Source: Beijerinckiaceae bacterium (GTDB lineage: Bacteria > Pseudomonadota > Alphaproteobacteria > Rhizobiales > Beijerinckiaceae). From it: a stretch of DNA of 64,000 nt. Below the pieces are notes generated by a model. That model was not told where the DNA came from. It searched no databases and saw nothing but the letters and a program-made list of their open reading frames with translations. Positions 52,611-61,937 of the stretch are shown one piece after another; position 1 is the stretch's first letter, and each line of letters starts with the position of its first letter. Position numbers and translations under genes: made by a program. The stretch covers positions 2,865,501-2,929,500 of the forward strand of contig CP024846.1 of the NCBI GenBank assembly GCA_004564215.1. The letters are read 5' to 3'.

Positions 52611-53444
52611 ATGGTGCATTTCCACGTGATCGCCGGCCCGGACTCGGCTCCGGCCCGGCCGAGTATCCGCCATATCAAATTCGCGGATCTCAAGGAAGCT
52701 TTGACGAAAGGCATTGACGATTTCTGGGCCATGCCTTCGCAGGTCGTCTTCCTTGGCCTCATCTATCCGATTGTCGGTGTCTGCCTCGTTCCCCTGACCT
52801 CCGGCCAGAACGCCTTGCCCCTGCTTTATCCGCTCGTCTCGGGTTTCGCCTTGATCGGCCCCTTCGCGGCGATCGGCCTCTATGAAATGAGCCGGCGGCG
52901 GGAACTCGGTCTGGACACCTCCTGGCGCCATGCGTTCGAGGTGGTGCGCTCGCCGTCGATCCCCTCGATCTTGGCGGTGGGCCTTCTGCTCCTGGGCATT
53001 TTCCTTCTCTGGCTGGCGACGGCCAAGGGGTTATATGTCTGGTTCTTCGGTCCCCTGGCGCCGGACTCCTATTTCGATTTCCTCAAGGAGGTTCTTACGA
53101 CCTCCGCCGGGTGGAGCCTGATCCTCCTTGGCAACGCCATCGGCTTTGTCTTCACCGTTGTCGTGTTCAGCATCAGCGTCGTTTCCTTCCCGCTGCTGCT
53201 CGATCGCGATGTCGGCGCGGTGTCGGCCATCGTCACCTCGATCAAGGCCGTGGCCACCAATCCCCTCGTCATGGGGCTGTGGGGCGTGATCGTTTCCACC
53301 TTGCTGATTATCGGCTCGCTGCCTCTGCTCATCGGGCTTGCCGTCATCATGCCGATCCTCGGGCACGCGACCTGGCACCTCTATCGCCGCGTCGTGGAAC
53401 AGCCGGCAGGTCGAGACATCAACGCGGTCTCGTCGGGCAATTGA
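52611..53444 (+). CDS. DUF2189 membrane protein
   Basis: 277 aa with about six membrane helices. The N-terminal part (SIRHIKFADLKEALTKGIDD, then FWAMPSQVVFLGLIYPIVG) is the DUF2189 signature. DUF2189 proteins are common in Alpha- and Betaproteobacteria and often lie near oxidase genes. The function is unknown. AGGAGG lies 6-8 bp before the ATG, which decides the start over 52560. It converges on the coxIV gene. Confidence 0.9.
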   Translation: MVHFHVIAGPDSAPARPSIRHIKFADLKEALTKGIDDFWAMPSQVVFLGLIYPIVGVCLVPLTSGQNALPLLYPLVSGFALIGPFAAIGLYEMSRRRELGLDTSWRHAFEVVRSPSIPSILAVGLLLLGIFLLWLATAKGLYVWFFGPLAPDSYFDFLKEVLTTSAGWSLILLGNAIGFVFTVVVFSISVVSFPLLLDRDVGAVSAIVTSIKAVATNPLVMGLWGVIVSTLLIIGSLPLLIGLAVIMPILGHATWHLYRRVVEQPAGRDINAVSSGN

Positions 53445-53478
53445 ATTCAGGCGCGGGGGCCTGAAAGCGTCAGCCAAA

Positions 53479-53503
53479 GGAAGCGGTCAATCCGCTTCCT
53501 TTT
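53479..53503. terminator. Bidirectional hairpin between DUF2189 and coxIV
   Basis: GGAAGCGG and CCGCTTCC form an 8-bp stem with a 5-nt loop. T4 follows on the + strand and T3 on the minus strand. The stem covers the coxIV stop codon, so one short structure serves both convergent genes. Confidence 0.7.
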
Positions 53504-53894
53504 GCAGCTTAAGCTCGGATTTTTGCTCTTTGGGATGTTCGACGGTTTCCGTCTGAGCACTGGCCTCGCTGGGTCCGAAAAAGATCAGGCGCGTCAGATG
53601 GGTGTAATCGGATTCCGCGACCATAATCGCCACGAACACCAACACCGCCCCCGGGGGGACCAGAATGGCATATTTCAGGGCCAGCCGCTCCCAGGCCATG
53701 TGCATGAACACGGCAACAATCAGGCCTGCCTTCACGATCATGAACAGCAGGATCAAGAACCACCTGAGATAGCTCTCGAAGCCGAAATAGTCGACGAGGT
53801 AGGAGCAGGTGCTCAGCACAAACAGCCAGCCCCAGACAATCAGGTAAAGCTTGATCGGGGGCGTATGGTGAGTGTGCGCTTGGTCCTGTGCCAT
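53487..53894 (-). CDS. Cytochrome c oxidase subunit IV-type small protein
   Basis: 135 aa with three membrane helices (YLIVWGWLFVLSTCSYLVDY, FLILLFMIVKAGLIVAVFMH and YAILVPPGAVLVFVAIMVAE), matching the prokaryotic oxidase subunit IV (CyoD-like) family. The N-terminus is His-rich (HTHHTPPI). In related operons it follows subunit III directly; here about 1.3 kb including a DUF2971 gene separates it from the other cox genes. Confidence 0.85.
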   Translation of the reverse strand: MAQDQAHTHHTPPIKLYLIVWGWLFVLSTCSYLVDYFGFESYLRWFLILLFMIVKAGLIVAVFMHMAWERLALKYAILVPPGAVLVFVAIMVAESDYTHLTRLIFFGPSEASAQTETVEHPKEQKSELKLQKEAD

Positions 53895-54267
53895 TTTTAG
53901 GTCCTTACCAGAGAGCGATGCTACGTCGATGCTGCGTAAGAAGCTCATATTTATCAATATGTTGGCGTAGATGGGGCAGCGCGTCTAAGAGTCATCCATT
54001 CTAAATTATTCTAGCATACAGCAACCTTACGATGGCCTTACGACGGCCGGTAGGGAATTTGTGCGCAATTTAGCGTAGCAGTCTACAGAGAATTTATCGA
54101 GCGGGAGAGCGGGAAAGTTCCAGGGCGAACTTTGCTGTGGTGAATTGGCCCCAATTTTCTTGGACAATTGACTCACAAATTTCCCACGGCGGTTTCGTGA
54201 ACCGGCTGTGAGAGTTGCAACCAATCGGCGCAACACCTAATCGTAACACCGCCGCCGGAGGTGGCTC
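53895..54267. other. Intergenic stretch in the interrupted cox operon
   Basis: About 370 bp of lower-GC sequence between coxIV and the DUF2971 gene. No gene is recognised. Part of it, with the DUF2971 gene, may be foreign. Confidence 0.5.
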
Positions 54268-55041
54268 ATGGCCGATGTAGAAGACCTTCAACACGAATCA
54301 TTCAAGACACCTACCAACCAAGACGTGCGAATTTGGCGTTATATGGACCTCGCGAAGTATCTCGCGATCCTGCAACGGCGATCCTTATTTTTCCCGCGAG
54401 CGACGCTGCTAGGAGATCCCTTTGAAGGTTCATCTACGAAGCCAATGGTTGCCGCTCGAGAGTATATTATTAAAAACAAAACCTCTGATCCCGCGCTCGT
54501 AGCGTATAAGGATGTGCCCGACCATATTATCGACATGGGCTATGTCTGGAAGAAGATGGTCGGGACACACCTTGTTTGCTGCTGGCACATGAACGAACAC
54601 GAGTCAGCTGGCATGTGGAATTTGTACCTGCGGTCAAACGAGGGCGTCTGCATTCAGTCCACCTATCGAAGGTTACGGTCATGCCTTCCGCAATGCGTTT
54701 TCATTGGCGAAGTCAACTACATAGACTACGAGACTGAGGGATTTTCTGCTTCAAATGGCTTTAACTTCATCGTGCACAAGCGTAAGTCGTTTGAGCATGA
54801 GAGGGAGCTTCGTGCTGTGTTCTGGGAGGTGGATGGTACACCGGATGCACAACCCTACAAGATGAAGATCGAACCTGCGGGCCTGTCGATTGAGGTAGAC
54901 CTACTGTCGCTGATCGAGACAGTCCACATCAGCCCGGCGGCAGAGACGTGGCTGGCGAGGGTGATTCAAGATGTGACGACCAAATACGACCTGCACATCC
55001 CTATCCTTCAATCAGCTCTGGCGGAATCGCCACTGTATTGA
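54268..55041 (+). CDS. DUF2971-like protein inserted in the cox operon
   Basis: 257 aa. WRYMDLAKYLAILQRRSLFF, then ATLLGDPFEGSS and CCWHMNEHESAGMWNLYLRS follow the DUF2971 pattern (a short enzyme-like family found in defence-associated and mobile contexts). GGAGG is placed before the ATG. The base composition is lower in GC than the flanking oxidase genes and the orientation is opposite, both signs of transfer. The function is unknown. Confidence 0.82.
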   Translation: MADVEDLQHESFKTPTNQDVRIWRYMDLAKYLAILQRRSLFFPRATLLGDPFEGSSTKPMVAAREYIIKNKTSDPALVAYKDVPDHIIDMGYVWKKMVGTHLVCCWHMNEHESAGMWNLYLRSNEGVCIQSTYRRLRSCLPQCVFIGEVNYIDYETEGFSASNGFNFIVHKRKSFEHERELRAVFWEVDGTPDAQPYKMKIEPAGLSIEVDLLSLIETVHISPAAETWLARVIQDVTTKYDLHIPILQSALAESPLY

Positions 55042-55193
55042 TTTCACATGGCGCGATGCAACGACGGGGAGGAGACGGCCTAGAGGTCGGTAGCCTTCCC
55101 AACGAGACCAACGAGAGAGCCCATCCCGTGTGGCGCCCCAGGCAGCTATCTACTAAGCAGCTGCCAGCCAATCGCCTGACGTGATGACGTGCG

Positions 55194-55595
55194 TCAGCAA
55201 GTGTGATTCACTGTCCCCCGTTGATATAGGAAGAGATGGGGCGGGGCATGGAAATCGGAAATCCGACCTTGCTCCCCCGCAGCATAGACCTGAGTGGTGG
55301 CCTTGCGAAGTTCCGGTCCGATCTGATCCCAGGTGACGTAAGCGCTCAGCACGCCGAGGACGATGATTCCATAGCCCCAATATTCCATCGGAATCCAAAG
55401 CAGCGAGCTCCGCGGCTTTTCCGGCTTGTCGAGCTTCCGTCCGAAAATGACGCACAAGGGTCCCCAGAACAGAAACAACAAAACGCCGGTCAACTCATAA
55501 CTGAAATGATAGGCCGTGCTGATTCCCCCCGCGATGAAGACAGCCACCATAAAAAACACCGCGACCAGATACCCGAAGCGAGAAAAAAACAGCAT
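55194..55595 (-). CDS. Membrane protein of the cox operon (hypothetical)
   Basis: 133 aa with three hydrophobic helices (YLVAVFFMVAVFIAGGIST, ELTGVLLFLFWGPLCVIFG and WGYGIIVLGVLSAYVTW). Its position between subunit III and subunit IV suggests an extra oxidase subunit or assembly factor. The C-terminal end (FLYQRGTVNHTC) lies at the border of the inserted segment and may be altered by it. Confidence 0.6.
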   Translation of the reverse strand: MLFFSRFGYLVAVFFMVAVFIAGGISTAYHFSYELTGVLLFLFWGPLCVIFGRKLDKPEKPRSSLLWIPMEYWGYGIIVLGVLSAYVTWDQIGPELRKATTQVYAAGEQGRISDFHAPPHLFLYQRGTVNHTC

Positions 55596-55629
55596 TGCAC
55601 GAACCTGCGTTTAGGGGGCGAAATCCTAC

Positions 55630-56352
55630 CTACCAAAGATAAAAAAGGGCAAAGATGAACACCCACACAAGATCGACGAAGTGCCAGTAAAGCCCCATGG
55701 TTTCGACGTTCTCGTAATTGCCTTTCCGGCTGGTGAAGAACCCCCGCCGTTCGTGGTCGTAATCTCCCCGCCAAACCTTTCGTGCGACGATCAGGAGGAA
55801 AATCACGCCGATCGTCACATGGGTTCCATGAAAGCCCGTGATCAGGAAAAAGCACGAGCCGAATTGGGGGGCTCCCCAAGGGTTGCCCCAGGGCCGGACG
55901 CCTTCGGTGATCAGCTTGGTCCATTCAAACGCTTGCATGCCGACGAAGGACGCCCCAAAGGCTGCGGTCGCCAACATCAAGACCGCGGTTTTGACGCGCT
56001 CGCGGCGATAGCCATAGTTCACGGCCATCGCCATCGTCCCGCTGCTGCTGATCAGGATGAAGGTCATGATGGCGATCAGGATGAGCGGAATTTTCTTTCC
56101 GGCGATGGTCAAGGCGAAGACCTCGGCCGGGTTCGGCCACGGCACGGTCGTCGACATGCGCACGGTCATGTAGGAGATCAGAAAGCAGCTGAAAATGAAG
56201 GTGTCGCTGAGGAGGAAGATCCAAATCATGACCTTGCCCCAGGGGACGTTCTTGAACGCCCGCTGGTCCGAGGACCAATCGGTGGCGAAGTCTTGCCAGC
56301 TCGACGGCGGCGTCAGGTTTTTTCCGGGGTCGGTCAACGCAGGGTCTGTCAT
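55630..56352 (-). CDS. Haem-copper oxidase subunit III family protein (first of two)
   Basis: 240 aa with about five membrane helices and the family marks FLLSDTFIFSCFLISYMTVR, QAFEWTKLITEG and GFHGTHVTIGVIFLLIV (His and Gly pattern), ending with ETMGLYWHFVDLVWVFIFAL. It is the smaller, five-helix type. A second subunit III gene lies directly upstream in the same operon. Confidence 0.9.
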   Translation of the reverse strand: MTDPALTDPGKNLTPPSSWQDFATDWSSDQRAFKNVPWGKVMIWIFLLSDTFIFSCFLISYMTVRMSTTVPWPNPAEVFALTIAGKKIPLILIAIMTFILISSSGTMAMAVNYGYRRERVKTAVLMLATAAFGASFVGMQAFEWTKLITEGVRPWGNPWGAPQFGSCFFLITGFHGTHVTIGVIFLLIVARKVWRGDYDHERRGFFTSRKGNYENVETMGLYWHFVDLVWVFIFALFYLW

Positions 56353-56474
56353 AGGCGCGTGATCCTCTCTGAAGCATGATCCACGACTCGCGAAGGGTCA
56401 TGTGAAAACGAGCAGGGGCCGGCTAGAAACTCCAAACTATCAAAAATGAAATCGCTGGCCGGTTCCATTCTTTT

Positions 56475-57137
56475 TTAGCGATGCAACAGGACAGCGAACA
56501 GGATCAGCCAGACAAACAGCAGGAAGTGCCAGTATGTTGCGCAGAGTTCCACGCTGAGGCGAATGGGGTCCACCCTATAATCTTGCCACGCCTTGTTCAT
56601 GGTTCTGCCCAAAGCGACCAGGCCGCCGATCACATGCAGCCCGTGTACACCGGTGATCAGATAGAAAAAAGCAGCGGCCGCATTGCCCACCAGAAAATAG
56701 CCCGCCGCATCGAGCTGGCGCCATGCGAAGAACTGCCCAATCAGGAAGGCAATGGCCAACACGCTCGCGGCGAGGAGGCCGGCTCTGACGCCCTCCATGT
56801 TTCTGCGCCAGGCCGCCCGCCGCGCCCATTGCAGCGCAATACTGCTCAGGACCAGCAGGCCGGTATTGAGCCATAAGATTTTTGGCGCGGGCGCGGGCTT
56901 CCATTCGCCCATTTCCATCCGCATGAAATAGGCGCTGATGAGCAGCGCGAAGAGGGAACCAACCACCGCGAGAAAGACCCATAAGCCAATCTTCGCGGCG
57001 GGCTCGGAGGATTCAGGATCAGGAAGATCGCCGAGGGTGCCCGCCTCAAGCCAGGGCTTGGCCGTTAACCTCTGTTGCGCCAACCACCAAAGGACCACAG
57101 CCCCAATCGCCGCCAAGAAAAGCACAGCGGCATTCAC
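56475..57137 (-). CDS. Haem-copper oxidase subunit III family protein (second)
   Basis: 220 aa with LWVFLAVVGSLFALLISAYF, FLIGQFFAWRQLDAAGYF and GVHGLHVIGGLVALGRTMNK, then CATYWHFLLFVWLILFAVL. The GTG start overlaps the ctaD stop (GTGA), showing coupling. The protein shares the subunit III layout with its neighbour but differs clearly in sequence, so the pair is not a recent duplication. Confidence 0.88.
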   Translation of the reverse strand: MNAAVLFLAAIGAVVLWWLAQQRLTAKPWLEAGTLGDLPDPESSEPAAKIGLWVFLAVVGSLFALLISAYFMRMEMGEWKPAPAPKILWLNTGLLVLSSIALQWARRAAWRRNMEGVRAGLLAASVLAIAFLIGQFFAWRQLDAAGYFLVGNAAAAFFYLITGVHGLHVIGGLVALGRTMNKAWQDYRVDPIRLSVELCATYWHFLLFVWLILFAVLLHR

Positions 57138-58909
57138 AGCAATTTGCCCGTGGCTGCCGAGACGATGGGAGGCTGGTTTTGCGGCAGGAAATCCTGCTTG
57201 GCGCCTGGCACGCTATAATCGTAAGGCCAGCGATAGACGACTGGAAGCTCGCGGCCCCAATTGCCATGTTCCGGCGGCGTATGCGGGGTTTGCCATTCAA
57301 GCGTGGTGGCCCGCCAGGGGTTACCGCCGGCCTCCTTGCCCTTGAATAGGCTCCAAATCAGATTGAACAGGAACACGATCTGGGCGAAGCCCACCACCAG
57401 GGCGGCAATGGTGATGAAAATGTTCAACGTCGTGGCCGAAGGGGGGATGAAGGCCGTCTCGCCCATTTCATAATAGCGGCGCGGCACGCCCAACAGGCCG
57501 AGGTAGTGCATGGGGAAGAAAATCGCATAGGCCCCGAGGAAGGTGACCCAGAAGTGGAACTTGCCCATGGCCTCGTTGAGCATGCGCCCGGTCACCTTCG
57601 GATACCATTGGTAGATCCCGCCGAAGACAACCATAATGGGCGCCACCCCCATCACCATGTGAAAATGCGCCACGACAAACATGGTCGCCGAAAGCGGCAC
57701 GTCGACAATCACATTGCCAAGAAACAGGCCGGTGAGGCCGCCATTCACGAAGGTGACGATGAAGCCGATGGCGAACAGCATCGGGACGGTGAAATGGATG
57801 TCGCCCCGCCATAAGGTCAGCACCCAATTGTAGACTTTAATCGCGGTTGGAATGGCAATGATCAGCGTCGAGGTGGCGAAGAAAAAGCCGAAATAGGGGT
57901 TCATCCCGCTCACATACATATGGTGGCCCCATACCACGAAGCTGAGCACGGCGATCGCCACGATCGCCCACACCATCATGCGATAGCCGAAGATGTTTTT
58001 TCGCGCATGGGTGCTGACGAGATCGGAGACGATCCCGAAGGCCGGCAACGCGACGATGTACACTTCGGGATGGCCGAAGAACCAGAAAAGGTGCTGAAAC
58101 AGGATCGGACTGCCGCCGCCATATTTCAAATGCTCCCCGGCTTGAACGATGGCCGGCATGAAGAAGCTCGTCCCCAACACCCTGTCGAACAGCAACATGA
58201 CAGCGCCGACGAACAAGGCCGGAAAGGCCAGCAAGGCGAGGATGGTCGCCGAGAAAATGCCCCAAATGGTCAAGGGCATACGCATCAGCGTCATCCCCCG
58301 GGTGCGGGCCTGCAGAACCGTTACGACATAATTCAGGCCGCCCATGGTGAAGCCGATGATGAACAGGATCAGGGAGGCGAGCATCAAAATGATGCCCCAG
58401 TCCTGCCCAGGGGTGCCTGTCAGGATGGCTTGCGGCGGATATAGGGTCCAGCCGGCGCCCGTTGGTCCCCCCGGCGCGAAAAAGCTCGCCACCAACACCA
58501 TGACCGCGAGGAAATAAACCCAAAAGCTCAACATGTTCACATAGGGAAAGACCATATCCCTCGCGCCGATCATCAGGGGGATGAGGTAATTGCCGAAGCC
58601 TCCCAAGAACAGCGCGGTGAGCAGATAGATCACCATGATCATGCCGTGCATGGTGATGAACTGGTAATAGCTGCTCGGATCGATGAAGGAAAAACTGCCA
58701 GGGAATGCCAGCTGGATCCGGATCAACCACGACAAGACCAAGGCGACATAGCCGATCGACATTGCTGTGAGCGCATATTGAATGGCGATGACCTTGGCGT
58801 CTTGGCTGAAGACGTATTTCGTCACCCAAGATTTCGGATGATAAAGCTCGACGTCTTCGACCTCGGCAGGCGGAATGTTCTCGATCGGGTTACCAGTGAC
58901 ATCGACCAT
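57134..58909 (-). CDS. ctaD: Cytochrome c oxidase subunit I
   Basis: 591 aa, the catalytic subunit with low-spin haem, high-spin haem and CuB. It has twelve or so helices, QFITMHGMIMVIYLLTALFL (haem His), FWFFGHPEVYIVALPAFG (CuB His and cross-linked Tyr), MVWAIVAIAVLSFVVWGHHM (CuB His pair), then VAHFHMVMGVA (haem His). Conserved residues are present. The His-Pro-Glu-Val-Tyr motif marks the A-type family. It is co-directional with ctaC upstream. Confidence 0.96.
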   Translation of the reverse strand: MVDVTGNPIENIPPAEVEDVELYHPKSWVTKYVFSQDAKVIAIQYALTAMSIGYVALVLSWLIRIQLAFPGSFSFIDPSSYYQFITMHGMIMVIYLLTALFLGGFGNYLIPLMIGARDMVFPYVNMLSFWVYFLAVMVLVASFFAPGGPTGAGWTLYPPQAILTGTPGQDWGIILMLASLILFIIGFTMGGLNYVVTVLQARTRGMTLMRMPLTIWGIFSATILALLAFPALFVGAVMLLFDRVLGTSFFMPAIVQAGEHLKYGGGSPILFQHLFWFFGHPEVYIVALPAFGIVSDLVSTHARKNIFGYRMMVWAIVAIAVLSFVVWGHHMYVSGMNPYFGFFFATSTLIIAIPTAIKVYNWVLTLWRGDIHFTVPMLFAIGFIVTFVNGGLTGLFLGNVIVDVPLSATMFVVAHFHMVMGVAPIMVVFGGIYQWYPKVTGRMLNEAMGKFHFWVTFLGAYAIFFPMHYLGLLGVPRRYYEMGETAFIPPSATTLNIFITIAALVVGFAQIVFLFNLIWSLFKGKEAGGNPWRATTLEWQTPHTPPEHGNWGRELPVVYRWPYDYSVPGAKQDFLPQNQPPIVSAATGKLL

Positions 58910-59042
58910 TGGAATGCTTTCCTCCGTTGCCGACGCGGCTCGATGAATTGTCTCATCGGCCGATCTGTTGTTTTTCGCTTGTTCCGACGCTCAGCTTCAG
59001 GGGATGCGGAGACTTAAAGCGGGCGCCGGCTGCATGCCGATC

Positions 59043-59861
59043 TTAATAGTTAAGCTCAACCTTTTTGGTTTGCGGCGTTAATTCCGCGAAGGTGTGCTGC
59101 TTTGCCAACCACGCTTCGTAGTCGCTTTCATTATCGACGATGACCGCGCCGCGCATTTCCGGATGGCCAATGCCGCAGAAGGCCGCGCAAAGGATTTCAA
59201 ACTTTCCGGTTCTCGTGGGGATGAACCAGTAGTAGCTGACCAGCCCCGGCATCAGATCCATCTTGGCACGGAACTCGGGCACGTAGAAATCGTGGACGAC
59301 ATCCAGCGAGCGGAGCAATACCTTCACCGGCTTTCCGATCGGCAGATGCACATCATCGCCGACGACAATGATATTGGTTTGACTGTTGGGGTCGTCCGGA
59401 TTCAAACCCAGAGGATTGTCGGTACTGACAAATCGTGCATCCGATGTGCCAAGCCGCCCGTTTCTGCCGGGGATCCGGTAGCTCCACTGCCACTGCTGCC
59501 CCACAACCTCGATCTCGGTTGCGTTGTTGGGCACGGTGATGAACTGGTTCCAGACAAACAGCCCGGGAGCCAGCATGGCCGCGACGCCGGCCGCGGTAAT
59601 CACGGCCAGCCACGACTCGAGCTTCTTGTTTTCCGGTTCGTAGGCGGCCTGTCTTCCCTCCTTGTGCCGGAAACGAAACAGGCAATAGGCCATGAACAAA
59701 ATGACGGCGGAGAAGGCGGCTCCGGTGATCCAGAATGTGATGGTGAGGGTGTCGTCGATATAGCGCCAGTTCGAAGCGATGGGGGTCCACCACCATGGGC
59801 TCAGAAAATGAAACAGCACGGAGCCCACGGCGACCAAGACCAATATGAGTGCGACGGCCAT
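59043..59861 (-). CDS. ctaC: Cytochrome c oxidase subunit II
   Basis: 272 aa. A signal-anchor helix and a second membrane helix (WITGAAFSAVILFMAYCLFR), then a third hydrophobic segment near residue 90, lead to the cupredoxin domain. The CuA ligands are in ILCAAFCGIGHPEMRG (Cys, Cys, His, Met), with an earlier His in LDVVHDFYVPEF, and the electron-entry Trp in VVGQQWQWSYRIPG. No C-terminal cytochrome c domain is present, so this is not a caa3 type. It is first in the operon ctaC-ctaD-III-III-IV. Confidence 0.94.
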   Translation of the reverse strand: MAVALILVLVAVGSVLFHFLSPWWWTPIASNWRYIDDTLTITFWITGAAFSAVILFMAYCLFRFRHKEGRQAAYEPENKKLESWLAVITAAGVAAMLAPGLFVWNQFITVPNNATEIEVVGQQWQWSYRIPGRNGRLGTSDARFVSTDNPLGLNPDDPNSQTNIIVVGDDVHLPIGKPVKVLLRSLDVVHDFYVPEFRAKMDLMPGLVSYYWFIPTRTGKFEILCAAFCGIGHPEMRGAVIVDNESDYEAWLAKQHTFAELTPQTKKVELNY

Positions 59862-60078
59862 CTTGCGATAATCCTTGCCTCTGAGCCTGCGGATATATGG
59901 GTCGGCGACGAAAAGTTTAAAGCTTCAATTCAGCTTCCTGTGTTGGATTCGGCGGCACAACACCGAGAGTGGTTCAGACTGGCCTTAAGGCCAAATCACT
60001 TAATTTGTTCACTTATTGTTCTTGCGCCTGCGCCCGATCTCCGCTAAGCTTACACCAATTGGAAGGCGGGGGCTTGCG

Positions 60079-61617
60079 ATGGTTGTCAGGGTCGCGACGG
60101 TTGCGTTCGAAGGCATCGAGGCGCGCCCTGTGGACGTCCAGGTGCAAATCGCCAACGGCAATGTCGTCTTTACCGTCGTCGGACTGGGCGACAAGGCGGT
60201 TACCGAATCGCGCGAGCGGGTTCGCGCCGCCCTGAACGCCTCTGGCCTGGCCATGCCGGCCAAGCGGATTACCGTCAATCTCGCGCCGGCGGATCTTCCC
60301 AAGGAGGGCAGCCATTATGATCTGCCGATCGCGCTTGGGGTCATGGCGGCCATCGGGGCTATACCCGCGGATGCGCTCGCGAATTATACCGTTCTGGGCG
60401 AGCTTGCGCTCGATGGCACGATCACCGCGGTCGCCGGCGTGCTGCCGGCGGCGATCGCCGCCAATGCGCGCGGTCACGGCCTGATCTGCCCGCACGCCAG
60501 CGGCCCGGAGGCGGCCTGGGCCGGCGAAGAGATCGATGTGTTGGCGCCGCTGTCTTTGATCCAGCTCGCCAATCATTTTAAAGGCACTCAGGTGATGGCA
60601 CGGCCGCGCCCCGCGGTGCTGGGGCAAGCCGCGGCACAGCCGGACCTCCGTGACATCAAAGGTCAGGAAAGCGCCAAGCGCGCGCTCGAGATCGCCGCCG
60701 CGGGAGGCCATAATCTATTGCTGAACGGACCGCCGGGAGCCGGAAAGTCGATGCTCGCCGCGCGGCTCCCCTCCATTCTGCCCCCCCTCACCCCGCGCGA
60801 ATTGCTGGAAGTTTCGCTGATCCATTCGATTGCGGGCGATCTTGCGGGCGGGGCGTTGACTGACCGGAGGCCTTTTCGCGCGCCGCATCATTCGGCCTCG
60901 ATGGCGGCCCTCGTCGGCGGCGGCACGCGGGCGCGGCCGGGCGAAATCTCGCTCGCCCATCGCGGGGTCTTGTTTCTCGATGAATTGCCGGAGTTCCAGC
61001 CCCAGGTCCTGGATAGTCTGCGCCAGCCGCTCGAAACCGGCGAAGTGGCGATCGCCCGGGCCAATCATCGGATCGTCTACCCGGCACGGTTTCAACTCGT
61101 CGCGGCGATGAATCCCTGCCGTTGCGGGCATGCGACCGAGCCGGGCTTTACCTGTCACCGGCAACAAAATGCGCGCTGCATCGCGCAATATCAGGCGCGG
61201 CTTTCGGGTCCTTTGCTCGACCGTATCGATCTGCATGTCGACGTGCCGGCCGTTGCCGCCGCCGATCTGATGTTGCCGCCGCCGTCCGAAGGTTCGAAGG
61301 ATGTCCTGGAGCGCGTCGCTGCCGCCCGGGAGATTCAGGTTCGCCGCTATGCCGGGCTGGGATTGCCGGGGATTGTGTCGAACGCCGCTGCCCCCGCAAA
61401 TGTGATCGAGATCGTGGCGCAACCCGACGCGGGCGGCCTTGGCCTGATCCGGGAAGCCTCGGAGCGGCTGCATCTATCCGCGAGAGGATTTCATCGAATC
61501 TTGAAGCTGGCGCGCACGATCGCCGACCTGGATGGCGCCCAAGAAGTCGGCAGCCTGCATCTGGCCGAAGCGCTCTCCTATCGAGTCGACACCACGCGGC
61601 AGCTTCGCGCCGCGTAA
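60079..61617 (+). CDS. YifB/ComM family AAA+ ATPase (Mg chelatase-like)
   Basis: 512 aa. An N-terminal Lon-protease-like fold (VATVAFEGIEARPVDVQVQI) is followed by a Mg-chelatase AAA core: Walker A GPPGAGKSMLAARLPSIL, the RPFRAPHHSAS segment, Walker B GVLFLDELPEF, and the CRCGH/C zinc-like region (NPCRCGHATEPGFTCH). ComM is a hexameric helicase for branch migration in natural transformation and recombination. The ATG at 60079 gives the usual N-terminus; the frame is open to 60016. Confidence 0.94.
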   Translation: MVVRVATVAFEGIEARPVDVQVQIANGNVVFTVVGLGDKAVTESRERVRAALNASGLAMPAKRITVNLAPADLPKEGSHYDLPIALGVMAAIGAIPADALANYTVLGELALDGTITAVAGVLPAAIAANARGHGLICPHASGPEAAWAGEEIDVLAPLSLIQLANHFKGTQVMARPRPAVLGQAAAQPDLRDIKGQESAKRALEIAAAGGHNLLLNGPPGAGKSMLAARLPSILPPLTPRELLEVSLIHSIAGDLAGGALTDRRPFRAPHHSASMAALVGGGTRARPGEISLAHRGVLFLDELPEFQPQVLDSLRQPLETGEVAIARANHRIVYPARFQLVAAMNPCRCGHATEPGFTCHRQQNARCIAQYQARLSGPLLDRIDLHVDVPAVAAADLMLPPPSEGSKDVLERVAAAREIQVRRYAGLGLPGIVSNAAAPANVIEIVAQPDAGGLGLIREASERLHLSARGFHRILKLARTIADLDGAQEVGSLHLAEALSYRVDTTRQLRAA

Positions 61618-61770
61618 AATTTCCGCTCATGTTAACCTGCCGTTTACCAGGCGCGGACGAAGCACGCTTGAAAAGCGTGCCTTTGAGCCTTGACCAAGGG
61701 TTTCGCCCCGAAGTTTTGCCGGGGCCGCTTCCCCATTCGCCGATCATGCTCTAGGGTACAAGCTCACCCG

Positions 61771-61880
61771 AGAGCGGGATGAGGAAAAGTGGAAACCGGT
61801 TTTCCGCCCGCATCCCGCTCTAAACTTTTGGAATCGATCACGATGATTTTGGATTGAGTCAATCCAAAATCATCGTGATC
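61771..61880. repeat. Intergenic palindromic repeat element (RPE/MITE-like)
   Basis: Two palindromes in tandem: AGAGCGGGATG with its complement (61771-61821, inner GGAAAA/TTTTCC arms), then a perfect 22-bp inverted repeat with a 1-nt loop (61836-61880). I recall dispersed elements of this shape (GCGGGATG...CATCCCGC) in many Hyphomicrobiales genomes. It lies between yifB and cbtB. Confidence 0.7.
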
Positions 61881-61937
61881 TAAGGCGCTGGCGAATCGCG
61901 CGCGGCCGTTGTTTCCACACATGATGGAACGTTAGTC

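Noticed and set aside
61618..61937. Cobalamin riboswitch ahead of cbtB
   Set aside because: Expected from the known family, but I could not find the B12 box pattern; the gap is taken by palindromic repeats.
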